Numbered from the stretch's first letter, positions 36,792 to 45,217 are shown. The stretch is DNA of 64,000 nucleotides from Haloplanus sp. CK5-1 (GCF_037201915.1 NZ_CP147505.1:2914001-2978000), one strand, 5' to 3'. The notes: generated by a model not told the origin, from the letters alone. Numbers and translations: made by a program.

Positions 36792-37831
36792 AGCACCGAC
36801 GCCAACGCGTCCATCGCCCGCTCGACACGGTCGACATCGGCGTTGTACCCCATGTGTCCGACCCGGAGCACGTCGTCCGCGAGGTCACCGAACCCGGTCG
36901 CGAGTGTCACGTCCGCCTCGCGGAGTCGCTCCTGGAGGTCGGTCGCCCGTCCGGGCACCTCGAAGGCGGTGACGGTCGACGAACTCCGCTCGGGGCCGGG
37001 GTACGATTCCAGGCCCAGTTCGCGTCCCCTCTCCCGACAGACCGCGGCCGCCTCCCGGTGGCGATCGTAGACGGTGTCCAACCCCTCCTCCAGCAGGCGG
37101 TCGAGCGCCACGTCGAGGGCGACGACGAGCGTCGTCAGGTGGGTGTAGGGGTACGGTTGCTCGGCGTCGCGCCACGGGAGCAGGTTGGTGTACAGCGAGT
37201 CGGGGTCGCGCGCCTCGATGCGCTCCCACGCGGCGTCGCTGACGGAACAGACCGCGAGCCCGGGGGGTGCGCTGAAGCACTTCTGGGACGCGCCGAGACA
37301 GACGTCGATCCTGTCGGTCGGCACCGGGACGCCACCCAGTGACGAGACGGCGTCGACGACGGTCAACACGTCGTGTTCCTCGAACAGGTCGAGGGCGGGG
37401 TCGAGGTCGTTGAGCGTTCCCGTCGGCGTCTCGCAGTGTATTATCGTCGCGAGGTCGAACTCGCCGTCGGCGAGCGTCCGGTCCAACGCGTCGATCGGCA
37501 GGGGGTCGTCGTAGTCGGCACCGACGACCGTCGCCTCGCCGCCGTAGTCCGCCACGAAGTCGGCGAAGCCGTCACCGTACGGTCCGTTCGAGAGGCAGAG
37601 CACGTGGTCACCGGGGGCGACGGTCGAGGCGATCGCCGCCTCCAAGCCGAGAAGCCCCTCACCGCCGAGGACGACCACCTCGTCGTCGGTGCCGTAGACG
37701 GCCTTCAGTTTCTCCGTCAGGGCGTCGTACCGCTCCGCGAACGCGGGGTCGACGTCGGGGTTGACCAGTTCGCGACTCATCGCCTCCCTGACCGACGGTG
37801 GGAGCGCGGTCGGACCGGGCGTCAAGAGCAT
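36788..37831 (-). CDS. Class V aminotransferase (alanine/serine-glyoxylate type)
   Basis: A 347-residue PLP enzyme. It opens MLLTPGPTALPPSVREAM, has the cofactor Asp in VVDAVSSLGG, and the Schiff-base Lys in GASQKCFSAPPG near residue 185. The C-terminal domain reads SSTVTAFEVPG and VLRVGHMGYN. The closest types are serine/alanine-glyoxylate aminotransferase and related transaminases; the exact amino donor cannot be told. The start at 37831 is family-typical. Cytoplasmic. Confidence 0.87.
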   Translation of the reverse strand: MLLTPGPTALPPSVREAMSRELVNPDVDPAFAERYDALTEKLKAVYGTDDEVVVLGGEGLLGLEAAIASTVAPGDHVLCLSNGPYGDGFADFVADYGGEATVVGADYDDPLPIDALDRTLADGEFDLATIIHCETPTGTLNDLDPALDLFEEHDVLTVVDAVSSLGGVPVPTDRIDVCLGASQKCFSAPPGLAVCSVSDAAWERIEARDPDSLYTNLLPWRDAEQPYPYTHLTTLVVALDVALDRLLEEGLDTVYDRHREAAAVCRERGRELGLESYPGPERSSSTVTAFEVPGRATDLQERLREADVTLATGFGDLADDVLRVGHMGYNADVDRVERAMDALASVL

Positions 37832-37953
37832 ACCAGCCCTATCGTCCCCGGCGGCTTGTAGCGTACGGTCCGGTGTCGCACGACACCAACCCGTGGTGCC
37901 AGCCTCGTCAGAGACGGGAAGGCACATGGGAGCCGCGGTCGTACCGGACACCC

Positions 37954-38913
37954 ATGACCGGCAAACTCGACCGGGAGACCCTGTCCACGCTCGTCCTCTC
38001 GCGGACCGGCGCGCCGAACCCGGATCTCCTCGCGGGGCCCGCGTTCGGGGAGGACGCTGCCGCGATCCGGGTCGGCGACGAGACGCTGATCGCCAGCACC
38101 GATCCTATCTCGCTCGCGGCCGAGCGCATCGGTCAGTTGGCCGTGGCCGTCGCCTCCAACGACGTGGCGGCCTCGGGTGGCCGTCCCGAGTTCCTGCTCA
38201 GTACCGTCCTCCTGCCCGACGCCGACCCAGACCGCCTCGACACGATCACCGCGCAACTCGACGCCGAATCCGAACGCCTGGGTCTGACCGTCGCGGGCGG
38301 CCACACGGAGGTGGTCGCCGGACTCGACCGCCCGCTCTGTTCGCTCACCTGCGTCGGCCTCGCCGACCGCTACGTGTCGACCGGCGGCGCGAGGCCAGGG
38401 GACCGTGTCCTGCTCACGAAAGGGGCCGGTATCGAGGCGACCGGCGTCCTCGCCACGGACTTCCGGGACCGACTCGACCTCTCGGCTACCGACCTCGACC
38501 GCGCGGTCACCGCGTTCGACGACCTCAGTGTGATGCCCGAGGCAGCCGTCCTCGCACCCGTGGCGACGGGCATGCACGATCCCACGGAGGGAGGCGTGCT
38601 CGGTGGCCTAGTCGAGATGGCGCTGACCGCCGACGTGACCGTGGCCGTGGATCGCGACGCGGTCCACGTCCGACCGGAGACCCGGGCGGCCTGCGACGCC
38701 GTCGACGTCGACCCGCTTCGCGTCCTCGGCTCCGGCGCGTTGCTGGCGACCGTCGACGCCGACGACGCGGAGGGGATGCTGGAGACACTCGACGACGAGG
38801 GGATCGACGCCGTCGAAATCGGTCGAGTCGAGCGCGGCGAGCCGGCCGTAGCGATCGACTACGAGCGGCACACCGAACCGATCCGCGACGGGATGTACGC
38901 TCTCTGGGACTAG
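37954..38913 (+). CDS. AIR synthase-related (HypE/PurM-like) protein
   Basis: A 319-residue ATP-grasping protein of the PurM/ThiL/HypE superfamily. The N-terminal domain has FGEDAAAIRVGDETLIASTD and LAVAVASNDVAASGGRPEF; the C-terminal domain has GDRVLLTKGAGIEATGVLA and MHDPTEGGVLGGLVEMA. It resembles the stand-alone HypE-like proteins of archaea, but the C-terminal HypE PRIC tail is missing (the end is DGMYALWD) and no other hyp gene is near. The substrate is unknown; ATP-dependent activation of a carbonyl or carboxyl is the family theme. Confidence 0.8.
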   Translation: MTGKLDRETLSTLVLSRTGAPNPDLLAGPAFGEDAAAIRVGDETLIASTDPISLAAERIGQLAVAVASNDVAASGGRPEFLLSTVLLPDADPDRLDTITAQLDAESERLGLTVAGGHTEVVAGLDRPLCSLTCVGLADRYVSTGGARPGDRVLLTKGAGIEATGVLATDFRDRLDLSATDLDRAVTAFDDLSVMPEAAVLAPVATGMHDPTEGGVLGGLVEMALTADVTVAVDRDAVHVRPETRAACDAVDVDPLRVLGSGALLATVDADDAEGMLETLDDEGIDAVEIGRVERGEPAVAIDYERHTEPIRDGMYALWD

Positions 38914-39671
38914 AACTCCGGCTCTGACCAGCGGTCGTCGGGAGCAACCGCCGAGAGAGCGTGAGCCACCTGTTCGTCGGTGTAGTCGTACCTGTCGAGC
39001 GCGAGAAAGAGTCGCTTCCACCGGGCGCTCACGTCCGTTTCTCCCTCTGGGCCGACCCGCGCGCCGTGGACCCGGAAGAACGGCGAACTCCGGTCGAGAC
39101 GCGCCCCTTCCCCGGTGTGGCCGTCGAGCGCGACGTCGTACCGACCGTCCGCCGAAAGGTCGTCTTCGGTGACGGGGAACGTGTGGGTCGGTTCCTCGCC
39201 CTCGGCTCGTGCTTCTGCGCGCTTCTCGGCGACGGCGTGGAAACCGTTGACCGCGTTGGCTCCCTCGCGGGCCGACCGCGCCCGCGCGACGGCGAGCGCC
39301 GCCTGCACCGCCGCCATCTGCCCGCGGCGGGAGTCCATTCCCCACTCGTCGGCCAACTCCTCGTACCGACCGACCAGCAGTGGCGCGCGGGAGTCGGCTT
39401 TCAGATCTTCGACGACGAACGTGTTCAGACGGTCCCAGAGGTTCCACCCGAAGCCGGAGCGAGCGAGTTCCCAAGCGGTCCACGCCGACACCTCCTCGTC
39501 GCCCCGACGGATCGCCTTCTGGAGGAGGCTGACGACCGCGTAGCGGTTGAAGCCGCCGTCCGTCTCGTCGGCACCCGTCTCCTCGCCGAAGTCGTTGGTC
39601 CCCGTGGCCTCCGGCGCGTCGGTCTCCAGTTCGCCGTCCGGCCCGAAGGTGGCCTGTCGCTCCTCGTCCAT
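38910..39671 (-). CDS. Haloarchaeal protein resembling the MgsA/RarA C-terminal domain
   Basis: A 253-residue soluble acidic protein. Residues about 42-150 (VVSLLQKAIRRGDEEVSAWT, then LWDRLNTFVVEDLKADSRAP) recall the helical clamp-loader-like C-terminal domain of MgsA/RarA ATPases, but no AAA+ ATPase domain precedes it. The C-terminal part (RWKRLFLALDRYDYTDEQVA) is helical. Probably nucleic-acid metabolism by resemblance only; I hold this loosely. It overlaps the stop of the AIR synthase-like gene by four bases. Confidence 0.55.
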   Translation of the reverse strand: MDEERQATFGPDGELETDAPEATGTNDFGEETGADETDGGFNRYAVVSLLQKAIRRGDEEVSAWTAWELARSGFGWNLWDRLNTFVVEDLKADSRAPLLVGRYEELADEWGMDSRRGQMAAVQAALAVARARSAREGANAVNGFHAVAEKRAEARAEGEEPTHTFPVTEDDLSADGRYDVALDGHTGEGARLDRSSPFFRVHGARVGPEGETDVSARWKRLFLALDRYDYTDEQVAHALSAVAPDDRWSEPEF

Positions 39672-39770
39672 GCGGAGTGGGTGGCGACCGGCCGACGAAA
39701 GGGTTCGGGTCCGTCTCCGACCACCAAATGAGAATCCTTAAGTCCGGTCTGTCGGTTATCTGTACTCGCC

Positions 39771-39844
39771 CGCCCTTAGCTCAGACTGGTAGAGCAGCCG
39801 ACTGTAGATCGGCTTGCCCCCCGTTCAAATCGGGGAGGGCGGAT
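39771..39844 (+). tRNA. tRNA-Tyr (anticodon GUA)
   Basis: Acceptor CCGCCCT pairs with AGGGCGG, discriminator A. D-arm GCTC-AGACTGGTA-GAGC, anticodon stem CCGA-CTGTAGA-TCGG with GTA, T-arm CCCCG-TTCAAAT-CGGGG. 74 nt, no intron. An integrase gene lies 50 bp beyond its 3' end, pointing back toward it, the classical layout of an integrated archaeal element. Confidence 0.95.
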
Positions 39845-39893
39845 ACGAAATAAAGTCGGGGCCGACGCGGTCGGCCAGTCGACTTCCCCCGCA

Positions 39894-40904
39894 TCAGTCC
39901 AACACCTCCAGCTTCGAGCGTCGCTGTTCCATCCGTTCACGGGGCGTCCGTTCGTCGTAGTAGTCCTCGATCACTTCCTGCGTCGCGTTGACCCGCGCCG
40001 ACACCACCTCCGCCGGGATGTCGAGCCCGCGCATCCGCATGATCGCCGCCGCACGGACGTCGTGGGGCGCGCGACTCGACGGACACTTCGACGCCCGTCC
40101 GGTCTTCATCGCTTCGCAGGCGTCCGGATCACGGTCGTGTGGACACTCGCCGTACTCACAGGGGCGAGTCATCCGGTACACGGTATCCCGAATCGCCGAG
40201 ATACTCATCCGGCCCCGAGACGTGGCGACAAGCGGGCGACGACCTTGCTCGTCCGAGACGTCGGGCCGGTTGACGCGCCGGTAGTCCTCGACGACGTCGA
40301 CGACGCGCTCCGACAGCGCGACCGGACGCTCGCCGTGGACGTCGTTCTTCAGCGGCGTCGACGGTTCCCGGTTGACGAACTCCAAGTACCGTTCGTCGGG
40401 GTGGTAGTCCGACAGGTCGACGGCGTGGAGCGCGCCGACGCGACACCCGACGTGGAAGAGTAGTTCGAGGATGACGTGCTCGCGACTCGCGTACGCGAAC
40501 TGCCGGTAGTGGTCGAGCAGGTCCTCGACGCGCTCCGGGCGCAGGTCGTGGTCGCGGGCCAGTTGGTGCTTGTCGAGTTCCGGGATCAGCACCTTCTCGT
40601 GGAGGTCCTTCGGGACCGCCTCGATCGCCTCGCAGTACCGCAGGAACGCACGGTAGGTGTAGGAGTTCCCGCGGATCGTCGTCTCCTTCACCCCGTCGCG
40701 GCGGCGGTCCGCGAAGTACCGCTCGATGGTCCGCCCGGACAGGTCGTTCAGGTTCGTGATGCCCTCGTCGTCAAGCCACTCGGTGAACTGCTTGAGTCGG
40801 TAGCCGTGGGCCTGTATCGTCCGCTGGTGCAGGCTCCCGCGCCGGTGATCGAGGTACATCTCGACGCCCTTCTCCGGCCCGAGCGGTTCGAGGTCGTCGC
40901 TCAC
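39894..40904 (-). CDS. Tyrosine recombinase/integrase (XerC/D-like)
   Basis: A 336-residue integrase. The N-terminal SAM-like core-binding domain is RTIQAHGYRLKQFTEWLDDE through about residue 110. The catalytic domain has the first Arg in FHVGCRVGALHAVDLSDY, His-X2-Arg in SRAPHDVRAAAIMRMRG and the nucleophile Tyr in QEVIEDYYDERTPRER. It starts at GTG 40904, overlapping the stop of the zinc-ribbon gene. Beside tRNA-Tyr, it most likely inserted a plasmid or provirus there; later recombination may have removed parts. Confidence 0.88.
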   Translation of the reverse strand: MSDDLEPLGPEKGVEMYLDHRRGSLHQRTIQAHGYRLKQFTEWLDDEGITNLNDLSGRTIERYFADRRRDGVKETTIRGNSYTYRAFLRYCEAIEAVPKDLHEKVLIPELDKHQLARDHDLRPERVEDLLDHYRQFAYASREHVILELLFHVGCRVGALHAVDLSDYHPDERYLEFVNREPSTPLKNDVHGERPVALSERVVDVVEDYRRVNRPDVSDEQGRRPLVATSRGRMSISAIRDTVYRMTRPCEYGECPHDRDPDACEAMKTGRASKCPSSRAPHDVRAAAIMRMRGLDIPAEVVSARVNATQEVIEDYYDERTPRERMEQRRSKLEVLD

Positions 40905-41170
40905 GCGTAGATCACCTCGCCGCAGTCGGGGCACGGGTCACCGTCGAGGTAGCCGATGATCGTCGCGCCGCAACTGCACTCCTCGACACGAGAGCGCCGG
41001 CCCATCACAAGTTCGGGGCCACCGTCGAGGCGGATCTTCGCGCACTGCCGACAGACGGGCGGGTTACCGTCGCGCCCGGCGTCGACCCCGTCGGCCGGGT
41101 CACCACAGACGACACAGTCGCCGTCGTCAGGTTTTTCTCCGCTCGGTCCCTCTCGGGTCGTACGGGACAT
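40901..41170 (-). CDS. Small double zinc-ribbon protein
   Basis: An 89-residue protein with two cysteine quartets: CVVCGDP...CRQCA and CSCGA...CPDCGE, each a rubredoxin-like zinc ribbon. Such proteins commonly precede integrases in haloarchaeal elements; the role is unknown (DNA binding or protein contact). GTGA overlap with the integrase indicates co-expression. ATG 41170 is preferred; 41194 is an in-frame alternative. The start lies inside a 20-bp palindrome. Confidence 0.65.
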   Translation of the reverse strand: MSRTTREGPSGEKPDDGDCVVCGDPADGVDAGRDGNPPVCRQCAKIRLDGGPELVMGRRSRVEECSCGATIIGYLDGDPCPDCGEVIYA

Positions 41171-41180
41171 TCGTCCCGTA
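41161..41180. promoter_or_regulatory. 20-bp palindrome over the start of the zinc-ribbon/integrase operon
   Basis: TACGGGAC-ATTC-GTCCCGTA, a perfect 8-bp inverted repeat with 4-bp centre, covering the proposed ATG at 41170. It could be an operator for a dimeric phage-type repressor such as that at 41406, or an RNA hairpin that hides the start. Confidence 0.45.
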
Positions 41181-41405
41181 GGTTCCGACAGCATGGTCTT
41201 AGGCTCGGAACCGTAACGCGGGCGGCGTCCTAGCGCCGTCCGCGTCACCGACCAATCTCGAAGTGCCAACAGTGTCTCGCGTGGTTCCGCATGATTTAAT
41301 CCGCACCGTTGTCACATATAATTTACTCAGAAACTGAGCTAAACATCTGGTGCTATTCGGTTATTTTACTATTTATTAGGTGACAGCGGCTCACATAGGT
41401 GCTTA

Positions 41406-41696
41406 ATGCGACGATCCGGGACGTGGATGACGATCTGGGATGATCGGATCTTGGAAGTGATCCGGGAGGAGGGATCGGGATCGCCATCCGAATTAGCCAG
41501 TACAGACGTTATTCGAGTCTCTCGACAGCATGTTTCTCGTCGCCTTCAGAAACTTGCAGACCACCAACTACTCACCCATCTTGGAAATGGCGTCTATGTC
41601 ATCACCGAGGAGGGGAAGAAGTACCTCGACGGAGAACTCGACGCCGACGAGTTGGAGGATGCGAGCGACAACGGGGAGGGGACGGCAAGCGCATAA
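41406..41696 (+). CDS. PhiH1 repressor-like winged-helix protein
   Basis: A 96-residue protein with the typical opening MRRSGTWMTIWDDRILEVIR, a winged helix (SPSELASTDVIRVSRQHVSR, LADHQLLTHLGNGVYVITEE) and an acidic tail. This group is related to the halophage PhiH immunity repressor and is frequent in integrated elements. It is divergent from the integrase operon across a 235-bp AT-rich gap, suiting control of integrase expression. Confidence 0.78.
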   Translation: MRRSGTWMTIWDDRILEVIREEGSGSPSELASTDVIRVSRQHVSRRLQKLADHQLLTHLGNGVYVITEEGKKYLDGELDADELEDASDNGEGTASA

Positions 41697-41699
41697 GAG

Positions 41700-42036
41700 A
41701 TGAAGTACCGGAAAAGGGGTCACTGGATGCAGTACACCGACGAACGGATACTCAAGTATCTGTCGTCGGTATCGACGGCGACGGCGTGGGAGATCGACTA
41801 CGAGCAGGACGTCGAGAGGCGATCGTCGTCGGATCGAAAACCGGTGTCGAGTGCTGGCGAACGGGGGATTCGTCGACGTCTACCTTCGGGACGTCGGCCT
41901 CGACGACGAGTACGAGATTACCAGTTGGGGCGAGTTGTATCTGGACGGCGATGTCGATGCAGAGTTACAGCGGCCGTTGCCGGCGGTGCGGCCGCCGGAT
42001 AAGGTGCGGCCGGGTTGGTGGGCGGGGTTCGGTTAG
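41700..42036 (+). pseudogene. Second repressor-like gene with a frameshift
   Basis: From ATG 41700 the frame reads MKYRKRGHWMQYTDERILKY with a helix region ATAWEIDYEQDVERR, then loses family character near 41835. In another frame, from about 41836, it continues IENRCRVLANGGFVDVYLRD to the stop at 42036 (PGWWAGFG), the expected wing and C-terminus. One inserted or missing base near 41830-41836 explains this. Separated by 3 bp from the intact repressor-like gene; probably a decaying duplicate function. Confidence 0.65.
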
Positions 42037-42443
42037 GCTTCGGTGGGATCGTCAAGTGCCGTCACGGAGAGTATCTTCCTGAGACGGTCTGTATCGAAGT
42101 CGCCGTCGGCGACAACGAGTTCGTTGCCCGTTGAGCGGGCGGTCGCGGCGATGAGGGCATCGCGGGGACTCAGCAGGTCGCCGGCTTCTTTGAGTTCATC
42201 CTGAATCCGAGCGCCCTCGACGGCAATCCCTTCGTTTAGTTCCAGTGAGTTCACCCAATCGAACTGTGAACGCTCCCCGCGAAGATCGGTGTTGCCGGGA
42301 GTGTGAACCGCACCCATCAACACCTCGTAGATGCAGAGGGCAGACGTGAAGTACGGTGGTGTGGTTTCGTCGTCGACGTAGCGGACGACATGGTCGGTGT
42401 TGTCGAGGTAGTGGATGATGACGGAACTGTCGAGAAACGTCAT
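42033..42443 (-). CDS. vapC: VapC-type PIN-domain toxin
   Basis: A 136-residue PIN ribonuclease. Acidic metal ligands are Asp5 in TFLDSSVIIHYL, Glu in IYEVLMGAVH, Asp in LSPRDALIAATA and Asp in VVADGDFDTD. The family cleaves RNA and is neutralised by the partner antitoxin. ATG 42443 overlaps the TGA of the antitoxin gene, the usual toxin-antitoxin order (antitoxin first). The stop overlaps that of the frameshifted repressor on the other strand. Confidence 0.85.
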   Translation of the reverse strand: MTFLDSSVIIHYLDNTDHVVRYVDDETTPPYFTSALCIYEVLMGAVHTPGNTDLRGERSQFDWVNSLELNEGIAVEGARIQDELKEAGDLLSPRDALIAATARSTGNELVVADGDFDTDRLRKILSVTALDDPTEA

Positions 42444-42649
42444 CGGGTGCGGAAGCTTCCCTTCATCCGCTCACGCTCTTGGAGCGCGTTCTCTGCTTTG
42501 TCGGTGCCGTCCCACGAACCAGCCGAGGACTGCATGGTATCTTCAAGGTCGGCAAGGCGATCAAGAAGTTCGTTGAACGTCTCGTCGTCGCGCTTGATTC
42601 GGTCGAGCTTTCGTTTTGTCTCGTCCGAAACGCGGATCGAGGTTCCCAT
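42440..42649 (-). CDS. vapB: VapB-type antitoxin
   Basis: A 69-residue protein. The N-terminal part, MGTSIRVSDETKRKLDRIKR, is a ribbon-helix-helix DNA-binding fold of the kind found in haloarchaeal VapB antitoxins. The C-terminal half, DTMQSSAGSWDGTDKAENAL, would wrap the PIN toxin. It probably represses its own promoter. ATGA overlap with the toxin. Confidence 0.82.
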   Translation of the reverse strand: MGTSIRVSDETKRKLDRIKRDDETFNELLDRLADLEDTMQSSAGSWDGTDKAENALQERERMKGSFRTR

Positions 42650-42690
42650 ATGTATGCACTACGTATACAGGACGGGAAGGTCTTTCGCCA

Positions 42691-43272
42691 CTACAGCCAC
42701 GCGACACCGTCCCGCGCCCGCTTCTGCGCTGCCGGTGAGAACGTCCCGCGGTAGTGGTCGAGGAAGGTTTCGAGGTCATTCCAACCGCCCCAGTCACACA
42801 CCAGCAACGGATCGACGTCCGCGCTTGCGAGCGCCGTCGCCCACGTCCGCCGGAGATCGTGGAACGTCAGGTACTGCCACCCGGTATCGTCATCGTCGAC
42901 GCGCTCGGCCGCGTGGGTGACCCACCGCCGGAGGGTCCGCGTGCTCGTGATGTCGACGAGCGACGCGCTCGACGACTCGTCGCGGACGTCGTCGACGGTC
43001 CGGATCGTCGTCGCGAGGTCGCGTGGGACGGGCGTCTCTCGGTACTTGTCGCCCTTCCCGTGGTGAACGCGGAGCATGGTGCCCGCGTCGGTATCGACGA
43101 CGTGCTCGGGAGCGACGTCGAGGACTTCGTGCGAGCGGAGCCCGCACCGCGCGCCGAGGGCGAGGGCGATGTGTTCCTGCGTCCCGTCGGTGGCGTCGAA
43201 CAGGGCCGACACTTCGTCTTGACTCAGCCATACCATCATATCGTCGCGTTGCTCGTGTTCTCGGAGATTCAT
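42691..43272 (-). CDS. Short tyrosine recombinase, catalytic domain only
   Basis: A 193-residue protein with the integrase catalytic domain: Arg in LALGARCGLRSHEVLDV, Lys in HGKGDKYRETPVP, His-X2-Arg in LTFHDLRRTWATALA, a second Trp/His position in CDWGGWND and Tyr in FLDHYRGTF. The N-terminal arm- and core-binding domains are absent. This short form recurs in haloarchaeal plasmids and proviruses, so it may be native rather than truncated. ATG 43272 chosen; GTG 43302 is possible. Confidence 0.75.
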   Translation of the reverse strand: MNLREHEQRDDMMVWLSQDEVSALFDATDGTQEHIALALGARCGLRSHEVLDVAPEHVVDTDAGTMLRVHHGKGDKYRETPVPRDLATTIRTVDDVRDESSSASLVDITSTRTLRRWVTHAAERVDDDDTGWQYLTFHDLRRTWATALASADVDPLLVCDWGGWNDLETFLDHYRGTFSPAAQKRARDGVAWL

Positions 43273-43371
43273 GGTGTCCGGGTTTGGATGATTCTCGGTC
43301 ACTCATTTTGGGACAGAAGAGTGGGACGTTCCTCAGAAGGACTGCACACTAACCGTCGTGAGTCTGATTGC

Positions 43372-43662
43372 TCAAAATCTTCCGGGACCACGCCGATCTT
43401 CGAGTGTCCCTTGGTCTTGTTTACGCCGCCATTCTTCATCAGATAACTCCTCACTACCTGACGAGTGCTTCGACTTGTTGGGGTCTAGGAGTGCATCAAC
43501 ATATTGATCGGCTTCTTTTTGAGACTTCGATGCCTTTGACTCCTCCTTGGTTGCTGGAGAATCGATTGGCCCGTTCTTGACCTCTGGAGGATCGGAGGTG
43601 GTTTTAATTAGTATTCCAAGCAACACGACGGCCAGTACGAGTGCTATGTGCCACCACTCCAT
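43372..43662 (-). CDS. Small single-span membrane protein
   Basis: A 96-residue protein. Residues 5-22 are one membrane segment (HIALVLAVVLLGILI), followed by a charged Lys/Ser/Glu-rich cytoplasmic or external tail. No known family. Codon use is lower in GC than neighbours, in keeping with an acquired island. Plausible but not proven as a gene. Confidence 0.4.
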   Translation of the reverse strand: MEWWHIALVLAVVLLGILIKTTSDPPEVKNGPIDSPATKEESKASKSQKEADQYVDALLDPNKSKHSSGSEELSDEEWRRKQDQGTLEDRRGPGRF

Positions 43663-43840
43663 TTAGTTCTGTAAATGATCACTCACCAATTAAAACTAAT
43701 CAGTCATAGAATATTTCATATTCTTCTCACGCAGATTTGAAGTGAGAGACACAGGACCGGTAGTAGCCGACTTTCGGTCACTTCTCGGACGACGGATATC
43801 GCTTATTCACCTCGTCTTTCCCTCTCATCGGTAACGAACG

Positions 43841-43926
43841 CTATAGTAGCCTTTGTAAGTCATCACACACCTGATCGCATGACTGCGTTCGATCAGGTGT
43901 GCGGACAGTTACAAACGCTACTATAG
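43841..43926. mobile_element. 86-bp imperfect palindrome, MITE-like
   Basis: Two 37-bp arms face each other: CTATAGTAGCCTTTGTAAGT... at 43841 and its counterpart ending ACGCTACTATAG at 43926, with about six mismatches and a 12-base centre. The right end abuts a TTA (stop codon of the minus-strand frame at 43927). The structure fits a miniature element derived from the ends of a transposon, or a strong bidirectional terminator. No transposase in the window has these ends. Confidence 0.6.
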
Positions 43927-44148
43927 TTACTCGAAGTACCACCTTCCACGTTGGTCAAGCTTCTGCACCCTACTGTCTGGATCGTCCGCTAGCCGATGTA
44001 GAACGGTCCTGACTCTATGTTGCCACTCAGGAGAACCGGTCCCGCCACTACAAATCTGGCTACAAGATATCGAGTCATCGCACAGGGACTGTACTTTTTT
44101 GAACGGCGGGATAGACTTCGGTTGAAAGATCACGGGATCCGACTTCAA
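43927..44148 (-). CDS. Possible small hypothetical protein, start uncertain
   Basis: A frame of about 73 codons ends PEWQHRVRTVLHRLADDPDS and RVQKLDQRGRWYFE, which looks protein-like. Its only start is a TTG. A second overlapping frame, 44075-44215 (ATG 44215, MTDMPDKLKELQRRLGNTDM), has a better start. The two may be parts of one gene with a frameshift near 44150, or one may be chance. I cannot decide from sequence. Confidence 0.3.
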   Translation of the reverse strand: MKSDPVIFQPKSIPPFKKVQSLCDDSISCSQICSGGTGSPEWQHRVRTVLHRLADDPDSRVQKLDQRGRWYFE

Positions 44149-44485
44149 TACACGCCATGTCGGTGTTCCCGAGGCGGCGTTGCAACTCTTTGAGTTTATC
44201 TGGCATGTCCGTCATGGTTGAGTGAGGTGACTCGTACCCCCGTCGAATCCGTATCACCAAACCTGTATAAGCTTTTTGCTAAAATTCCTGATTTGGGCAT
44301 TTTCAGGCCTTCTAGACCCATTTTACTAGCTCAGGATCCACTGGATATGAGAATCTAGTTCCACCAAACGACTACAGATACTGCTGACCTAGTGTCTAGT
44401 TTTGAGGTACTTCTGCATCACCAAAACCTTGTGGAACTTGCCCGATCGTCATAGGATTGTGTGGAGGAACAGGACAGGTGGGTTA
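44149..44485. other. AT-rich gap in the accessory island
   Basis: About 340 bp of unusually low GC for this genome. A TATA-like TTATACAG (minus strand, about 44265-44272) could serve the ORF starting at 44215. Otherwise I see no coding frame, RNA gene or clear repeat. Confidence 0.4.
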
Positions 44486-44710
44486 TCAGTTTGACCAGTG
44501 TTCGGGAATTATTCCATCTCCATAGCACAATTCACAGGTATATACAATTTCGTCAATGAGTCCCCCATTTGGGCCGTACACTGGTTCGACGTATGAACCG
44601 GCACCGTTGCATTTGTTTGCGTCGCACGCAACGAACTTTTCGGAATCGCATATTGGACAAAGTTCGTCATAATATTCGTAATTAGTATTGCCGCAGTCGG
44701 GGCAAGGCAT
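44486..44710 (-). CDS. Small zinc-ribbon protein
   Basis: A 74-residue protein starting MPCPDCGNTNYEYYDELCPI with four CXXC-like pairs: CPDC, CPIC, CDANKC and CELC, and Gly-rich turns, recalling DnaJ-type zinc fingers. Probably binds two zinc ions and a nucleic acid or protein partner. It stands alone in the island. Confidence 0.5.
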   Translation of the reverse strand: MPCPDCGNTNYEYYDELCPICDSEKFVACDANKCNGAGSYVEPVYGPNGGLIDEIVYTCELCYGDGIIPEHWSN

Positions 44711-45217
44711 AATCGCCACTAAATGGCAAGAAAAGTTAAAACTCGTGTGAGAGATCACACATGAAAGACACCCGTGTACCTCGGTTAATTACCGACGAGA
44801 CGATACGTGGTGTGTAAACTTGCTACACGCTCGAAGGTCGGTTCCCACTCCACTGATCTTCGTCCATGCGATCCGTTTCCACGAGCGAAGCAAGCCGTAT
44901 CGCGGGAGAGTGAGAGCCGAGCGGATTCGGCTCGTGAGACTCCGACCCGCACACGACGGCGCGGATCCATGGCACGCAGACGAATCGGGGCGCCGTCCGG
45001 GAGTGCCCCCCATCCGTCACGATCCACCAGAAATATTGTGAATGACCATGAACTTTTAGTCCCTAGCGTACGGGATGCCGACCGGGGCCCGAAACCATCT
45101 ATCCCGTCTGTCCACGGCTGGGCCCCCCCACCGGTGGAACCGCCGTTCGCGGCGGGCGCGGTGGCCGTCCCGGTCACCTCCAGTGGACGCCCTCACGGCT
45201 GTAGTCGTGGGAGGCTG
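44711..45217. other. Intergenic stretch without a supported gene
   Basis: About 500 bp between the island and core genes. A hairpin-like GAGAGCCGAGCGGATTCGGCTC lies near 44913-44936. An open frame on the minus strand (44785-45177) has no family features and irregular composition. I looked for a copy of the tRNA-Tyr 3' end here and did not find one. Confidence 0.4.

Noticed and set aside
44785-45177. Minus-strand frame of 130 codons
   Set aside because: No start signal, no family features, and composition unlike neighbouring genes; probably chance or a remnant.
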